Source: Pascua guehoae
Lineage: Eukaryota > Basidiomycota > Tremellomycetes > Trichosporonales > Trichosporonaceae
DNA length: 64,000 nt
NCBI GenBank assembly: GCA_001600415.1
Contig: BCJX01000021.1
Span: 124,001-188,000 of the forward strand
Direction: 5' to 3'
Position numbers and translations under genes: made by a program. The notes beneath the pieces are model-generated. The model was not told the origin of the DNA, searched no databases, and saw only the letters and a program-made list of their open reading frames with translations. Below are positions 39,391 through 51,559 of the stretch, one piece after another (the first letter of the stretch is position 1; the number at the start of each line of letters is the position of its first letter).

Positions 39391-41827
39391 CTCACTCAGC
39401 CACCGTCACTTGCTGCGATCGCCGAGCGACGCATCACCCGCCCCGCTGCCGACACTGGACCAGACACAATAGATGTCCTTTACGCATTTGGAGCGGTGAT
39501 ACCCATCTGGATGGACCCTATTACAGTGTTGGGATTTTACCGTATAGCAAAAGGGTTATCGATGCTGTTGAGCGGCCGGAGTTGTATTCCAACATATAGA
39601 TGCAGTGTCTTTCGACCTGTTGGTCCCACCCCAAGCCAATCCAGCTGGTGCTGCACTGCTCGCACAGTTCATTGCTGGCTTGAATCATCATAGCAGCATG
39701 TGGTTCGTTGCCTGGTGTGCAGAGCAAATCGGCTTGGCAATCAATGCCGACCTTACCCAAGGTGCCCATGGCGACCAAGCCAATGCGAGCGTGGAGGGAC
39801 CGAATGGCACAGGTAGAGGAGAAGATGGAGATCATTTGCGTGTCCCTTTACGGCATTGGCGTCATTGCTGTCATCGTGTGCCTCGTATCAGTCTTTCGGA
39901 TTCAAAAGGGAACGGATCTCATCACAGGGACACACGTGGCTGTCTACCCTCTGTTTCTGGTGTGGATTTGTGTGCGATTAACTGTCCGGGTATTGAATAG
40001 TGGCGTTTCGGTCAGGACGGTAATGTCGAGATGAGAGAAGAAGCGATGCATGAATAATTTAGAAGGGTATGAGTGTTATATACAACTAGGGAGACGAGAC
40101 GCTATGGTCGCTATGTGGCAAATGGATGCGAGAGTGGCAGAAGTGCCACTTTGACAGGTAAAACCATGGTGGCGTCGGATTGCAATCGATTGATTGATTG
40201 ACACACGCAGCCCAGCACACCCCACACTGCACACTGGGGGTACACTGAAATGGAATCGCTGGGCAGGAATTGACGTCAAGACCATGAAACCGGACCGTGC
40301 AAAAGAAAAAGACAAAGAATTTGCACGGTGCTAGAGAAATTTACTCACATACCCCACAAACACACACACACCCCCGCCCTCTCTTCTCAGGTATTGTCCC
40401 CCAAGCCCCCCCCCCCCCTTCCACACACACACGCACACACACACATGGTTTGCCACATGGTTTGCCACATGGTTTTCACATGGTTTGTCTCGAGCAAGAT
40501 CGCTTTATATAATAGATGGTCCAGGCCGTTCCACCGCCGACAGTTTGTCAAGCATCGCCACGGCCAAGACAAACCTGGCCAAGACATCGGAGGAACGGAT
40601 CATGCTCGGAACATCTCACCCGGATTAGATCACCTGATGAGGATCGACAATGCCATGGAGCGCCTCCTCAACTCCGCGGCGCTGGACGTCCCGACTTGGC
40701 CGAAGGTGGCGCCGGGCCGTCAAGCCGCTTACCGTTGACTGACGGAGATTATTGACACAGAGCGAAGGCTGTGCACGTATAGTTCGGGGGCGGCTTGGAT
40801 GTGTGCTGGGCGTCCCGGTGTCAAATGTCAGAGAGGCCCCGTCCACTCGTGCAATGCTGAGCACCTTGTTTTGCTCGAAGGGGGTACGATGGACAAGTGA
40901 GGTTGAAGGTCGGCTTAATGGGGCCATTTTACGCCTCTCCAGCCTTGAGTCTCGTTGCCACTGTAGTAGAAGTGTAATCAAGATTGCATGCTCAGTGGAT
41001 GTTCAATGAATATGCAGGGAGAACATGCCTATGACCTCCAGCCAGACCACGTTCCCAGCGATGAGCTAGACGGGGTGGGTGGCCAGGTGGAGCTGGGGCC
41101 GCAAGATAAGGTTGTCTACATTGTCTGACCAGGTCTGCACAGTTTCGTTCTGGACTTCCGGTCGCCCGACCTAAAGTCTGGGGCTAGCGGTCGACCATTC
41201 CATCTGTCGGGCGCTAATCTCTTCTGCTTCCAGGGAGTCTGGGCCGTCCACCGCCCATTCGTTCCGGGTACTGCCACTCGCCCTGCTCTCCTCTGAGAGT
41301 GCGGGGCCATTATGACGAGTGTAAGTGGCGCTGTATTAAGCAGTCGCCGGACTCTAATTAATCCGCGAGACAAGCCGTCGCTTGGCAGGGCAGTCTGGGG
41401 CACAGAGCGCCAAGACACTGTAGAAGCTCTGTGAATCCCGGGTCGAGGATAGGTACCGAACATGGGCCGTGGAATGATGACGCACAACAGCCGCCGAACG
41501 CCCTCCCCCTGCCTCCGCCTGCCTCCACTTCCGCTGGTCACCGGACACTCCAGGTCAGTCATCGGGAGCAGCTGACAAGCCCCTGCTCCGGCGCCACGGC
41601 GTTGAGCGACACCCTCCCCTCTCCTGCCTGACACCGCATATCATCGGGCATTTAGGTTCGGCCTCGTCTTGTACCCCGCCCCGTCCACCATTTGTTCCGA
41701 ACACACATGATGACTCCACTTTATCTCTGCCAAGAGAGCTGTCAAAGTCCTTGGCACATCGGGCGGCCGTGTATTTATGAGTAGCGAGCACCTACCAAGG
41801 TCCTTCTCCTTTGGCAACTCTTCTATC
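39391..41827. other. intergenic with coding-like scraps
   Basis: On the plus strand about 39600-40034 reads as a possible protein remnant including one membrane-like helix (IICVSLYGIGVIAVIVCLVS), but frames shift and no family is recognised. The rest, up to the Cys-rich protein gene, shows nothing definite beyond CA-rich and 12-bp repeats. Confidence 0.4.
40443..40490 (+). repeat. 12-bp tandem repeat
   Basis: Unit ACATGGTTTGCC repeats about four times with slight changes, directly after a CA-rich stretch (40358-40442) that contains a short C-run. Confidence 0.85.
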
Positions 41828-43324
41828 ATGCTCAAACTCGTACAACTTGCTCTCGTAGTTCTCGGTACGTCCCCCCTCCGCAAAAGCAAGCCGCTCCGAT
41901 CAGGAGTGCTGATACCAAGCTGGCACCGCCCTCGCCGGACGTCCTAGCTCCATCAGCCGTGGCGGCGCAGCCAATATCCTAGCCCGCCAGGAATCATGCC
42001 CAGACGGCCAGACTCTGTGCACCTTCTTCGACGCGGGGGGCGAGTATACCGTCTGCACCGACCTCCAGACGAACCCGGAGACCTGCGGCATTTGCGGGCT
42101 GGCCTGCCAGGGTGGCGCGGACGCGTCTTGCGTAGGAGGCGTCTGCATGTGTAGGGGTCAGCCGGCCTGCCTAGGCTACATGTGTCCCGATTTCCAGACG
42201 AACAACGGCCATTGCGGAGCGTGTGACAACTGGGTGAGTAGTGGTGTGGACGAGGCCAGTCTCTTTCTGAGGGCTATTTGGCTGACCGGAACAGTGCGGA
42301 GACAATGGCATATGCGAGGGCGGCGTGTGTCAGGAGTGCGGACCTGGTAAGTGCTCGGTTGGCTCTCCAACTCCCCCTCAAGACATACCGCAAGACATGC
42401 AGCCTGCTGGTCACACTCTGACGAATAACAGGCACCGCTTTCTGCGACATCTACGGCGACGACCTCGGTCCCCTCTGCCACCCCATCCTGACCGACCCGG
42501 AGCACTGTGGTGGATGCGACAACGTCGTGAGTCTCCCCGCTCAGTGGACCACAATCAGTGGCTAACGGCAGTGCCCCGAGGGCGTGGACTGCGTCGACGG
42601 AGCCTGCCAGTGCAAAGCCCCTACCAAGTGGTGTAGCTGGTCGCCGCCGCCCAACGAGTTTGATTACATGGGAGCGCACTGCGCGAACATCGCCGAGGAC
42701 CGGATGAACTGCGGCGACTGCCATGTACAGGTAAGTCTCACACTCCAGTAGATGGCTAACGTTAGTGCGAGGCCAACGAGCGCTGCGTCAACTCTCAATG
42801 CTCGTCGTGTCCCCCAGGCCAGACTGTGTGCAACGAACGGATCGGCGACTGGTACGGCCCGGTGTGCGTCAACCAGATGGACAACAACAATCACTGCGGC
42901 GGGTGTGGCGAACAGGACGTGAGTAGCCTTCAGCTTTCTACTGCTGGGGACGTAGGCTGACCAGCAGTTCGTGTGCAGTGAGGGCGCCAACTGCGTTAAT
43001 GGTGAATGCACGAACTCAAGCGGATGCCCGAATAATCAAGTTCGCTGTGGCGATGCTGTAAGTTCTAGGGAGAGGGGTGAGGCTGAGCTGACAGCCAGGG
43101 CTGCATCAACACCGTCAACGATAACAGGCACTGCGGGGCGTGTGGAAACGTCGTAAGTTGACCGAGGTTAGGAGGAGGGAGGTTGCTGACAGTAGTGCGC
43201 GGTGGGCCAGAACTGCCAGGATGGTGAATGTATGGGAGCGGCCCAGCCCACCACGACCAAGGCGAAGCCGACCAAGTCCAAGACGACCAAGAAACCGAAG
43301 CCGACCAAGGACACGAGCTGCTAA
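41828..43324 (+). CDS. secreted modular cysteine-rich protein, one Cys module per exon
   Basis: Nine exons (41828-41864, 41920-42233, 42295-42346, 42432-42526, 42572-42730, 42766-42918, 42968-43057, 43099-43152, 43196-43324) join in phase to 360 aa. A signal peptide (MLKLVQLALVVLAGTALAG) is followed by repeated modules of the form xCG(A/G/D)C, then a new exon, then C-x(5)-C-x(5)-C. Module ends: HCGACDNW, HCGGCDNV, NCGDCHVQ, HCGGCGEQD, HCGACGNV. The C-terminus is Lys/Thr/Pro repeats (TKAKPTKSKTTKKPKPTK) ending in Cys. It resembles STIG1- or EGF-like Cys repeats in outline only; I cannot assign a family. Probably cell-wall or extracellular. Six of the eight introns are phase 0 and sit just before a module's first residue, mostly a Cys. 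Confidence 0.85.
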
Positions 43325-43701
43325 GTTGAGGCTTGAGCAAGCGTGACATCATGTAGCGCCATGGTACGCTATCACGAACCCGGCTTTGCATAATGAAAAG
43401 GCCGCCTGCGAAGCCGCCGAAGCTCCGTCGCCGCACTGTGAGCGACACTACTGAGACACGCCGAACCAAGACCTGTTCCAGTCTATTGATGTGATGACCG
43501 TGGCTGACACGTGACCGCGAGTTCGACGGCTGTGCTTGAAGCCAAGAGACTCAAACTCTTCGGGCCGATGGCCGACATTGCCGGTCTGGAGTGTGTGTTT
43601 GTGTAAGGAGAGACGATGGTCTTGTCATGATGTTGTAACCCAGTCGAACGAAAGTGGCACTTGCACTCCAACAGGTGGTGGCCTGCAAACCAACACTGCT
43701 A

Positions 43702-43947
43702 CTGTAAAACCGCCGTAAACAGGACTGCTGTCACACGTCACAAGGCAAAAATCCGGTCCTGTCACAGTGTCACAAGACACCCAGTCTTGTTGTTTGGGCA
43801 GTAATTACTATCCGAGTCTGCTCAATCTAGGCTCATTTTGGCCAGAATCCACCCTTGTCCGGTCCTGTCACATGTCACAGACGCAAAATCCTGTACCCCA
43901 CAAGGTGGGGTTTACAGATAAAATTCCTGTTTATGGCGGTTTTACAG
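43702..43947. mobile_element. MITE-like element with 23-bp terminal inverted repeats
   Basis: Left end CTGTAAAACCGCCGTAAACA GGA (43702-43724) and right end (43925-43947) are inverted copies with 22 of 23 bases equal. The inner part is non-coding and holds a partial direct repeat around CCGGTCCTGTCACA. An ACTGCT-like word next to both ends hints that the repeat may extend a little further. Target-site duplication not clear. No transposase in the window matches it. Confidence 0.65.
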
Positions 43948-44077
43948 CAGTTGGTCATTCCTGCATCCTCATATCACCATGCAGGCCAAAAAGGTTGTCC
44001 CACAACTTGTATCACCGCCATCCGACATCTTGCACGTTAGCGTCACGGGTGAGCCGGCTGGCGACGCGTTGTAGCCT

Positions 44078-44168
44078 TGTTCTATGGCTCAGTCGGTAGA
44101 GCATTCGACTGTTAAACGTGACAACATTCAACATCGAAAGGTCCTGAGTTCAAGCCTCAGTGGGACAG
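44078..44168 (+). tRNA. tRNA-Asn (GUU) with an intron
   Basis: Acceptor stem TGTTCTA (44078-44084) pairs with TGGGACA (44161-44167, with G-U pairs); D arm GCTCAGTCGGTAGAGC; anticodon arm TTCGA CTGTTA...A TCGAA with anticodon GTT; T arm CTGAG TTCAAGC CTCAG. About 18 nt (AACGTGACAACATTCAAC) interrupt the loop after position 37, the normal place for nuclear tRNA introns. Discriminator G at 44168. No CCA is encoded, as expected. It lies between two inverted-repeat elements. Confidence 0.93.
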
Positions 44169-44414
44169 CTGGACTTTTTATCCCCTTCCACAGCAATCCA
44201 GTGGTCCAGATCGGCCTTTGTGGAGGATGAGGACAAGCGCAGCACAAGTCGGGTTGAGGGTTGGGCACTTCTGTGGACCCAAACGTCGACTACTGTTTCA
44301 CCCGCCAGGGTTCAAAACGAAACAATGTTGCATGTGGTGTCTCACCCAGGCCGGTCTCGTAGACTTAACAGCGTATCAACACATTCACCTTATGGACGAA
44401 GCGGACACGTTAGT

Positions 44415-44556
44415 TACAGCCTCCGTCAGAAAGGTCCGTTAAGTGGCGCAGGGTGATACTCTCTCATGCTGCCGAACGCTCATCTGAGCAGCACCTCAGA
44501 GCAGCATGCCATGGCATCCCTGCGCCTCTTAACGGACCTTCTTGACGGAGGCTGTA
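44415..44556. mobile_element. foldback (hairpin) element
   Basis: The first 43 bases (TACAGCCTCCGTC...) are an inverted copy of the last 43 (...GACGGAGGCTGTA) with a few mismatches. A second, inner inverted pair (CATGCTGC and GCAGCATG) extends the pairing, so nearly the whole 142 bases can fold into one hairpin. Non-coding. Likely a small foldback/MITE; a structured RNA is the alternative. Confidence 0.7.
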
Positions 44557-45138
44557 CCACGGGTGTTGCAGTCGGGATCACGCTTGGGAACGTGTCGCGC
44601 CATTACTGTTCGACATTTCGCGCCGGGAGCACGAGATCATTGCGGACACAGCTTGGTCGCGTACGCGTATTCCGCGTAAGACGGGGTCGCACCAGAGGAT
44701 GAATAGAAATGTCAGGCTGGCGGCAGATGATGGGTGGAAGATTAGGTTGATGGCAGGGTATGGATGGAAAAGATCAAGGTGGCCGCACAGGATGAATGGA
44801 ACGGATGCACTATCAAGATCAATTTTGGTATAACTAAAAAGTGGACCGCAGTAGATGTATATGACAAGCGAAATCGAGGACGGATAAGTTCTACTGGTGT
44901 CGACTGCATCTGACCAGCAATAACGACGTATTGTCGGAACACAGTTGGCAGTGCCACTTGTCCTTGGCCATCCGGACCCGCAAACTCGATATCCTCTTTG
45001 CTCGATTTCGTCCGGCCCCCTCGCACGCGTATGCAGACATTCACTTGTGCATCTAACATTCAGACATATTCTGCTCTCGGGATACTAACTCTGAAGCTAC
45101 CGGAATGGAGTACAACGTCACCTGTAATTTATTCCCAC

Positions 45139-47142
45139 TCAAGCGTAGCTCTCCCTGGCGCCCTCGACGTTTGTGGCAGTCGCACCACGCTCAATGGTCA
45201 GCTTGGCGACCTCGCGCGTCAGGACACGCTTCTGGGCCTCGGCGCGAAGGCTAATCTCCTCGACCATGACGCGGTGCTGTGCCGACAGCTGTTCGCGGTC
45301 AATGGCCGCGTCGGTCTCGATCATCTGCTGGAGGACGGCGTCGAGCTGGTTCGGGAGCCAGGTGACGATCGGGGAGCCGCCAGTGGCCACGGGGTGTGCA
45401 GTGCGCTTAATGATATATTCCTTGGTGAAGTTCCAATCTAGTTCCCATCAGCTCGTGGAGTTACAGACGATGTTGAAAGAGAAAGAGACGGCGGAGACGA
45501 GTCGAATGGTCGTGTCGGAAGGGTTTTTGGTGGCGTGGAGGTAGTTTTGTGGATGTGCCCTGAATTTTCATTTTTCGGGGTGGAGGTGGAGGTGACGGAA
45601 GTATTTTTTTCATAGAGGGTGTGGGGGTGTGGGCACAGGAGAGGTAGAAAGTGGGGACAAGATGTGGGAGGGGGAAACTCACGGCGGTGACGGAAGGCGC
45701 GGATCTGGTCAAGGTTGGCGAGGTACAGCGCGGCCGAGGTGGGGTCCTGGAGCGCATAGTTGCGGACACCGACGGCGGATGAGCGGTTCTGGACGTAGGT
45801 GAGGAACTGCTGGTGGTTGCGGGGGCGGTACGTGCGGAAGTCGCGGAGGACCTCGGTGAGAGGGTTGGAGGGCATGTGCTCGGTGATCTCCAGGAGGTTG
45901 TCGCCCAAGGGAACCATCGAGTCGTTGGCGCCAGACTCGCCACGCATGAAGAACGGCTCGTCCGAGACACCCTCGTACATGACACCATTGGGGAACATGG
46001 GCTGGTTGCGGGTTCCCATGATGTATGTGCGGTCTGGTATTGTCAGTATGGGAGGGATATATGTGGCGCTGCCACATCCAAGAGCCAAAATGCCAAACTC
46101 ACAGTTGAGGTATGCCTCAGGCTTGCTGCGGCCCCACATGGTCTCCATGACACCGTTGATCTTCTGGTAGGTCGCGAGGAGGTCCTCCATGGACTTGTTG
46201 AAGCCCGGGCGGTTGCCCTGCGAGACGGCGTCGAGGGCATCAAGAGCCGCGGTGGTCAGGGCGCCAGAGTGGCGGACCATGGCGACGTGGACGAGGATGA
46301 AGCCGGCCTCGTCGGGGTATCCCGAGAAGGAACGGATGAGCTCCATGTTGTCAAAGTCGAGCTCGCCCTTGCCGCCCTTGCGCTTGTAGTTGTAGAGCGC
46401 ATACGAGAGCGCGTACTCCATAAACGGACGCTGGCCAATCTTCTCCGCCACCTGGTGCAGGGGAACGGCGATGTTGCGCGGGAGCGTCTGGCGACCAAAG
46501 CCGTACGTCTTGTCCTTGCGGTACTGGATGTCGCATGGCTCGAGGAGGTACGCGCTGGCCACAAAGGTGAGGTCGCGGTAGAGGGCTACATGGTGGTCAG
46601 CTGATCTGAAAACCAGGGCGGGGACGGTAGTGGCGCCACATTCCGCAAGGTCCGGTGTGAGGACCTCGCCACCCGTTCTACGTTCCGTGGCACACGGGGT
46701 CTCCAGATCTACCAACACGTCACACCCGCCACTGCCCGTCGCGTCCTCACGAGTACTCACCAGAAAGCAGCTGCTGGTCGGTCACACCAGACAGGTCGTA
46801 CTCTGGAAGCTCGGCGTTGACAGCGTCGCCAAAGTTGCCTTTCCAGAGGAGGCCATAGGAGCCGTCAGGCTGCTGGATCTGCATGCGGTCGAGGAGGCTC
46901 TCCATCTCCTTGTACTCGGCAGGGAGCTTGGTGAGAGGGTCCTGGCGGGGGAGGAAACCGTTCTCGGGCCCAACGGAGAACTGGTCCTGTGGGTGGGGGT
47001 TGGACCATGGCGCGAAGGTCGCCTTCTCGGTGCCAGAGTGGGGCTGAGCAAGGGGACGGGTAGCAGTGGACGAGATGGGGCGGAAGGTGGAAGCGCGAGG
47101 GGTGTTGCGTGCCACGGCACGGGCAAGGCGAGTGTGGAGCAT
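45139..47142 (-). CDS. IDO: indoleamine 2,3-dioxygenase
   Basis: Heme dioxygenase that opens the indole ring of L-tryptophan to N-formylkynurenine, first step of the kynurenine route to NAD. Exons 47142-46761, 46585-46103, 46033-45683 and 45437-45139 join in phase to 504 aa. Seen: the IDO core LYRDLTFVASAYLLEPCD, the FGRQTLPRNIAVPL stretch, FMEYALSYALYNY, the signature GFILVHVAMVRHSG, NQPMFPNGVMYEGV, RGESGANDSMVPLGDNLLE, and FRHRHWNFTKEYI, where His406 is the likely proximal heme ligand. The N-terminus (MLHTRLARAVARNTPRAS...) is Arg-rich and lacks acidic residues for over 30 positions, like a mitochondrial presequence; classical IDO is cytosolic. A later start inside the exon would remove it but no ATG is obvious before the conserved part. 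Confidence 0.93.
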
Positions 47143-48887
47143 GGTTGGGGGAGAGAGAGGAGTCTACTGGGTGATACGATAGTTGAAAGGAGGTAGATAC
47201 GTGTCGAGTGGTCTCTCGTTGATGTGGTCCAGTGAGGAGAGGATGGAATGTCAGATGAGAATGAGCGGGGCAATGTTGCATCAGGGGTATGGTTCTTATA
47301 GTATATCCATCCAGTGGGGATTTGGATCTCACGGCCTGTGGTTCGCCGACTCGTGGGGATGGGAGCGGGACACACGCTTGTGTCGATGAGGGGGCCGCGA
47401 GTGACGGTCTTGGGAAGTGATTGCACATCAAGAACGCCAGAATCCACGTCCCGATTTTGCGTTTCCATCCTGGAAACGGTGCACGACCTGGCCGGACCCA
47501 AATTCTTGTCGCGTCGCCAAGAACATCCTCAGGGCCTATTCCTACGTTGATTCTTGAACGGCGGGCACGAGATGCGGCCGGGGTCAGATTCAGTGTTCTG
47601 CTCGAGTTCGAGCCATGGCCAATGAGTTGGACAACGTCGCCTACCGTTTGCAAATGGCTGTGGCCCGCCCCTCGCTACCTCTTCACGGGCGGAGCAGGCT
47701 CTGCGCGTCCGGGGCAGTTTGGCGGGCAGCGTGCGTGGGTGTCGTGGCCGCGTAACGACACTTTCACCACAAGGTACACGGCGCGCAGCGCTTACCTTGG
47801 ACTGAAACCCGACGGCTGCCGATGAGAGCCGTACTGCATCGGTCACCGCCGAAGCCACATTGGGCTTGAGTGTGTGCCGCGGCAATGCCGCCGGGTGTGC
47901 GGACGAGTAGCGTTGAAGATGTTGAACACGGACATTGCAGTCGTGTAAGGTGTCAGTCTTGATTGGCGAGGAAAAGAGGACTGTGTAGCGGATAGCGGGC
48001 AACACTTCCACCATGATGGCCATTTTGCTGCATGGGACGACGCGGTGGGTAGAGTTCAGTTGTCATTGGTCAGCCACCATGGACCTTTGGTTCGTTGTTT
48101 TGAGGAGCAGTCTGCCACAATAGTCGTCATAGTCATGCACACATGTGTCCGTGCACACACATCCACAAGCACACAGACACATGGATCCGCGCATACACAA
48201 GAAGGTGATCCCCGCCAAGCCCCGCTTCCCCCACAAGATGCCGCCGGATGCTGGACGCGGCGACACCCACTGTGGCCACACGATTCCGTGCGGACGGAGA
48301 ATGACAAGGTTGTGTCGGTCAGTGTCGGGTAACGTCGGCAGCCATCGGTGTCAAGGATAGATCACGGCCAACTCTGTTTATCCGACGCCCGTACGTATTG
48401 CCAGGTGACAAAACACTCGAAAATAGCACGGCCACGCTCTGGTGGTCACTGCGTTTCAAAGTCGCGTAACGATGCCTCTGACGAAAGTCGCTGTAGGCAC
48501 CGCTCCTCTTCTCACCCACTCGCTCTACGCAGCCAGCACAGTCGTCTCGTCGCTGACGCAGACGGCAGGGTGTCACTTGACCTGCGGCCTGGGTATTAAT
48601 GGACTTAGCGAACAAGTTCATTGGGAATGGCCTTCATGCCGTGAGTTTGATTGCGTTCGTCTTGGTAGGAGGCAATGAGGGCTGTGGCAGTCATGGGCAG
48701 CGACAGGCGGCAACATAACAACGCGGTGACGGATACCGCGAAATGCGGTGCTCCTTGCGGCTGGTACGTAGCCTTGAGGTCTGTTACTGTGCTGACTTAC
48801 AAGGACGACCGTGGGGTCGCGAGAGATGAGAGGGTGCTATGGCCCTGAGGAGACTTGGGCCGGGTGGGGTGGGGGGACGGGAGGGGG
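47143..48887. other. intergenic, IDO promoter to assembly gap
   Basis: No supported gene. Contains the IDO upstream region and a short CA-rich stretch (48135-48200). Frames here lack domains. Confidence 0.55.
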
Positions 48888-49439
48888 NNNNNNNNNNNNN
48901 NNNNNNNNNNNNNNNNNNNNNNNNNNNNNNNNNNNNNNNNNNNNNNNNNNNNNNNNNNNNNNNNNNNNNNNNNNNNNNNNNNNNNNNNNNNNNNNNNNNN
49001 NNNNNNNNNNNNNNNNNNNNNNNNNNNNNNNNNNNNNNNNNNNNNNNNNNNNNNNNNNNNNNNNNNNNNNNNNNNNNNNNNNNNNNNNNNNNNNNNNNNN
49101 NNNNNNNNNNNNNNNNNNNNNNNNNNNNNNNNNNNNNNNNNNNNNNNNNNNNNNNNNNNNNNNNNNNNNNNNNNNNNNNNNNNNNNNNNNNNNNNNNNNN
49201 NNNNNNNNNNNNNNNNNNNNNNNNNNNNNNNNNNNNNNNNNNNNNNNNNNNNNNNNNNNNNNNNNNNNNNNNNNNNNNNNNNNNNNNNNNNNNNNNNNNN
49301 NNNNNNNNNNNNNNNNNNNNNNNNNNNNNNNNNNNNNNNNNNNNNNNNNNNNNNNNNNNNNNNNNNNNNNNNNNNNNNNNNNNNNNNNNNNNNNNNNNNN
49401 NNNNNNNNNNNNNNNNNNNNNNNNNNNNNNNNNNNNNNN
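48888..49439. other. assembly gap, 552 N
   Basis: A run of N flanked by G-rich sequence (GGGAGGGGG on the left, GGGGGCGAGGGGG on the right), suggesting a poly-G/C region that broke the assembly. Real length unknown. Confidence 0.98.
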
Positions 49440-50410
49440 GGGGGGCGAGGGGGCGGGGGAGCAAGCACGTGTCGAGTCCCCACTCTGCTTGACAGTCGAC
49501 TTGGGGTTGGTTGGAGTGGTTAACGAGCGAGTGTTCCCGATGCGGGAGGAGTGGCGTCGCCGACAAGGCCGGATGTGACGGGACTAAAGGACCACGACGT
49601 GCAGACATGCCTCTCTTGCCATGAACAACGGGCGAGGTAAAGGCGGGCCCCAAGAACTCATCGGGGCCGAGAAGCATGGAGTGAACGCCCTCGGCTAGTC
49701 GCCATATCGCGTACGGGCCTCAATTATGCGAACGGGACCATACCAGATGCCAGAATGGTCACCCCACAGGCGCGACAAGGTGCGAAGCTGCTCAGTTCAG
49801 CTCTGCTTTTCACCACCTCGTGTTAATCGCGTTGCACATCGCCGTGATGTGCAGATTTGGCTCTCAAACGGTTGGTACCAGCACAGACCTTCCATTGGTG
49901 GCGTCTCATCTCGATTGCGTAGCCTGCTGACTTGTCGCAGGTGTGTCGTACCCTCGTCGTGAGACAGCCACACTGGGCACGGGCACTTATGAGGCGGCGC
50001 TCAGACATTCTCGGGATCAATCTAATGCTGCAGAAAGCGACCGACCATGCTTCTGACTGATGACTACTCACGGCTCTTGAGAGGAGCAAGTACGCCCGAG
50101 CTCAATGTGGCAGTCTCACAACTTTCCGGACTAACCGGTGCTGATCTCGTGACTTGGCTAGAACAATAGCCCAACGCCTACCATCACCCCAATGGAATGA
50201 CCTCGACAACCAACCAGTTCGACGGCGTCCGTTTCCTCCTCCAAAGAGAACATGATGGTTTTTGCCTCCGCCTGATCCCAACGGATCTGGGGGACATGGC
50301 ACGGTGCTCAATGATATGATCATTCCACACGACAGAGGTGGGGACGTGAAAGAAGCATTCTTTGGGTTCGGAGGCGTCGGCACAAGCCTCCTCCTCCTCC
50401 CTCCAGCCCC
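49440..50410. other. gene-poor stretch right of the gap
   Basis: No supported gene. Marks the start of the degenerate region that runs to about 60.3 kb. Confidence 0.5.
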
Positions 50411-50816
50411 ATGCCATCGTTCTACCCCCGTCCAGCTCGCAGCTCGCACCGATACGCAACGACCAAGAAAGGTATATATTCTGCCCTGTCACTCGCCCTC
50501 TCCACCTTTCTCTTCATCACTCTCAATCCCTCTCTACTCCACCCACTTGGCCTCACGACCCATAGCCAGCGGTTGGCCTTACCCCCCCCCCCCCCNCCCG
50601 GGTCNCGGCCACGGGTACGGGTACCCTCAAGGCTGGGGGCAAGGGTATGCGGGCTACCCTCACGGCGGGGGGTACGTCCAAGGCCACGCGGGGTACATCC
50701 AAGGCCACGCCGAGCAGGGCCAAGGGCACTCCCAAGGTAGCCAGCACCATGCCGGCCCGTCCCAGGCTGGCCTACCCCCCGCCCAGGCTTACACCCACCA
50801 CGCGCACGAGCTACAA
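50411..50816 (+). pseudogene. 5' fragment of an unknown gene, Gly/Tyr/Gln/His-rich
   Basis: Two exons, 50411-50471 and 50566-50816, join in phase across an intron GTATAT...CCCATAG. They encode MPSFYPRPARSSHRYATTKK, then a low-complexity stretch with repeats such as GYGYPQGWGQGYAGYPHGG and QGHAGYIQGHAEQGQGHSQG, ending HHAHELQ. The next likely acceptor (about 50855) leads to a stop or a frame change, then a basic KRRRAGGDKPSLPACETKC. Two N (near 50596 and 50605) in a C-run show the sequence is uncertain here, so part of the breakage may be assembly. Family unknown. Confidence 0.4.
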
Positions 50817-51559
50817 GTGCGTCATAGTTTCCTGTCGGTGCTAATCTCTCCCAGTGAAGAGGCGTCGGGCGGGGGGGGACAAGCCTAGTTTGCCAGCATG
50901 CGAAACGAAGTGTTCAAGCGGTGGTCGGCCTCAGTAACCCGCGGATTGCTCCCACGAACACAATAACTACCAACGCCTGGCCCGAGTCTCTTACCTCGGT
51001 AGTTGTTTCCTCGAACCAAGAGGAGATATGGGCGGGCGCGACTGGCTTGGTAGTGGCCGGCGGAGGAGTGAGGAAGGAGCCCTGTCCCTCTCAACCTTTC
51101 AATTCCTCCCACACAACTTGAGAGGACCACCGACTCGTCCCGCCCCCGACGCTGCACAAACGCCCGGGAGCGCCACCGTACCGACCCAACTGCAACCGAG
51201 CCCAAGTCCATGTCGAACAACAAGCGCGCAGCGAGCCCGGGCAAGAAAACCTACACCAGCAGCTCCACTAATACAGCGGAGCTGCTACACCTCACCCCCT
51301 ACCGCCGGCAGGGTCCATCTCAACGACGGTGACTGCAACCAACATCTCCGAGAAAGCGGTACGTATCTCGAAGTTTCTGTCTGGTACACCCACTGGGCCC
51401 TTGTCCCACATCGAACATTGGGAATGGTCTTCTTATCGGCGTTGCCATATCTGAGCCCCACCCAACTCTCATTGCTACCATACTTCGACCCCATCCGCTG
51501 ACACCCAGGCCGTACCTCTCCGGCCCCCAAACTCCTCTGGCCCCATAACTCCGACTCAG

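Noticed and set aside
39274..39693. Plus-strand gene starting at 39274
   Set aside because: Overlaps the antisense recombinase pieces, has no domain, and the frame fails soon after.
48784..49677. Long frames across the N run
   Set aside because: Made only of unknown bases.
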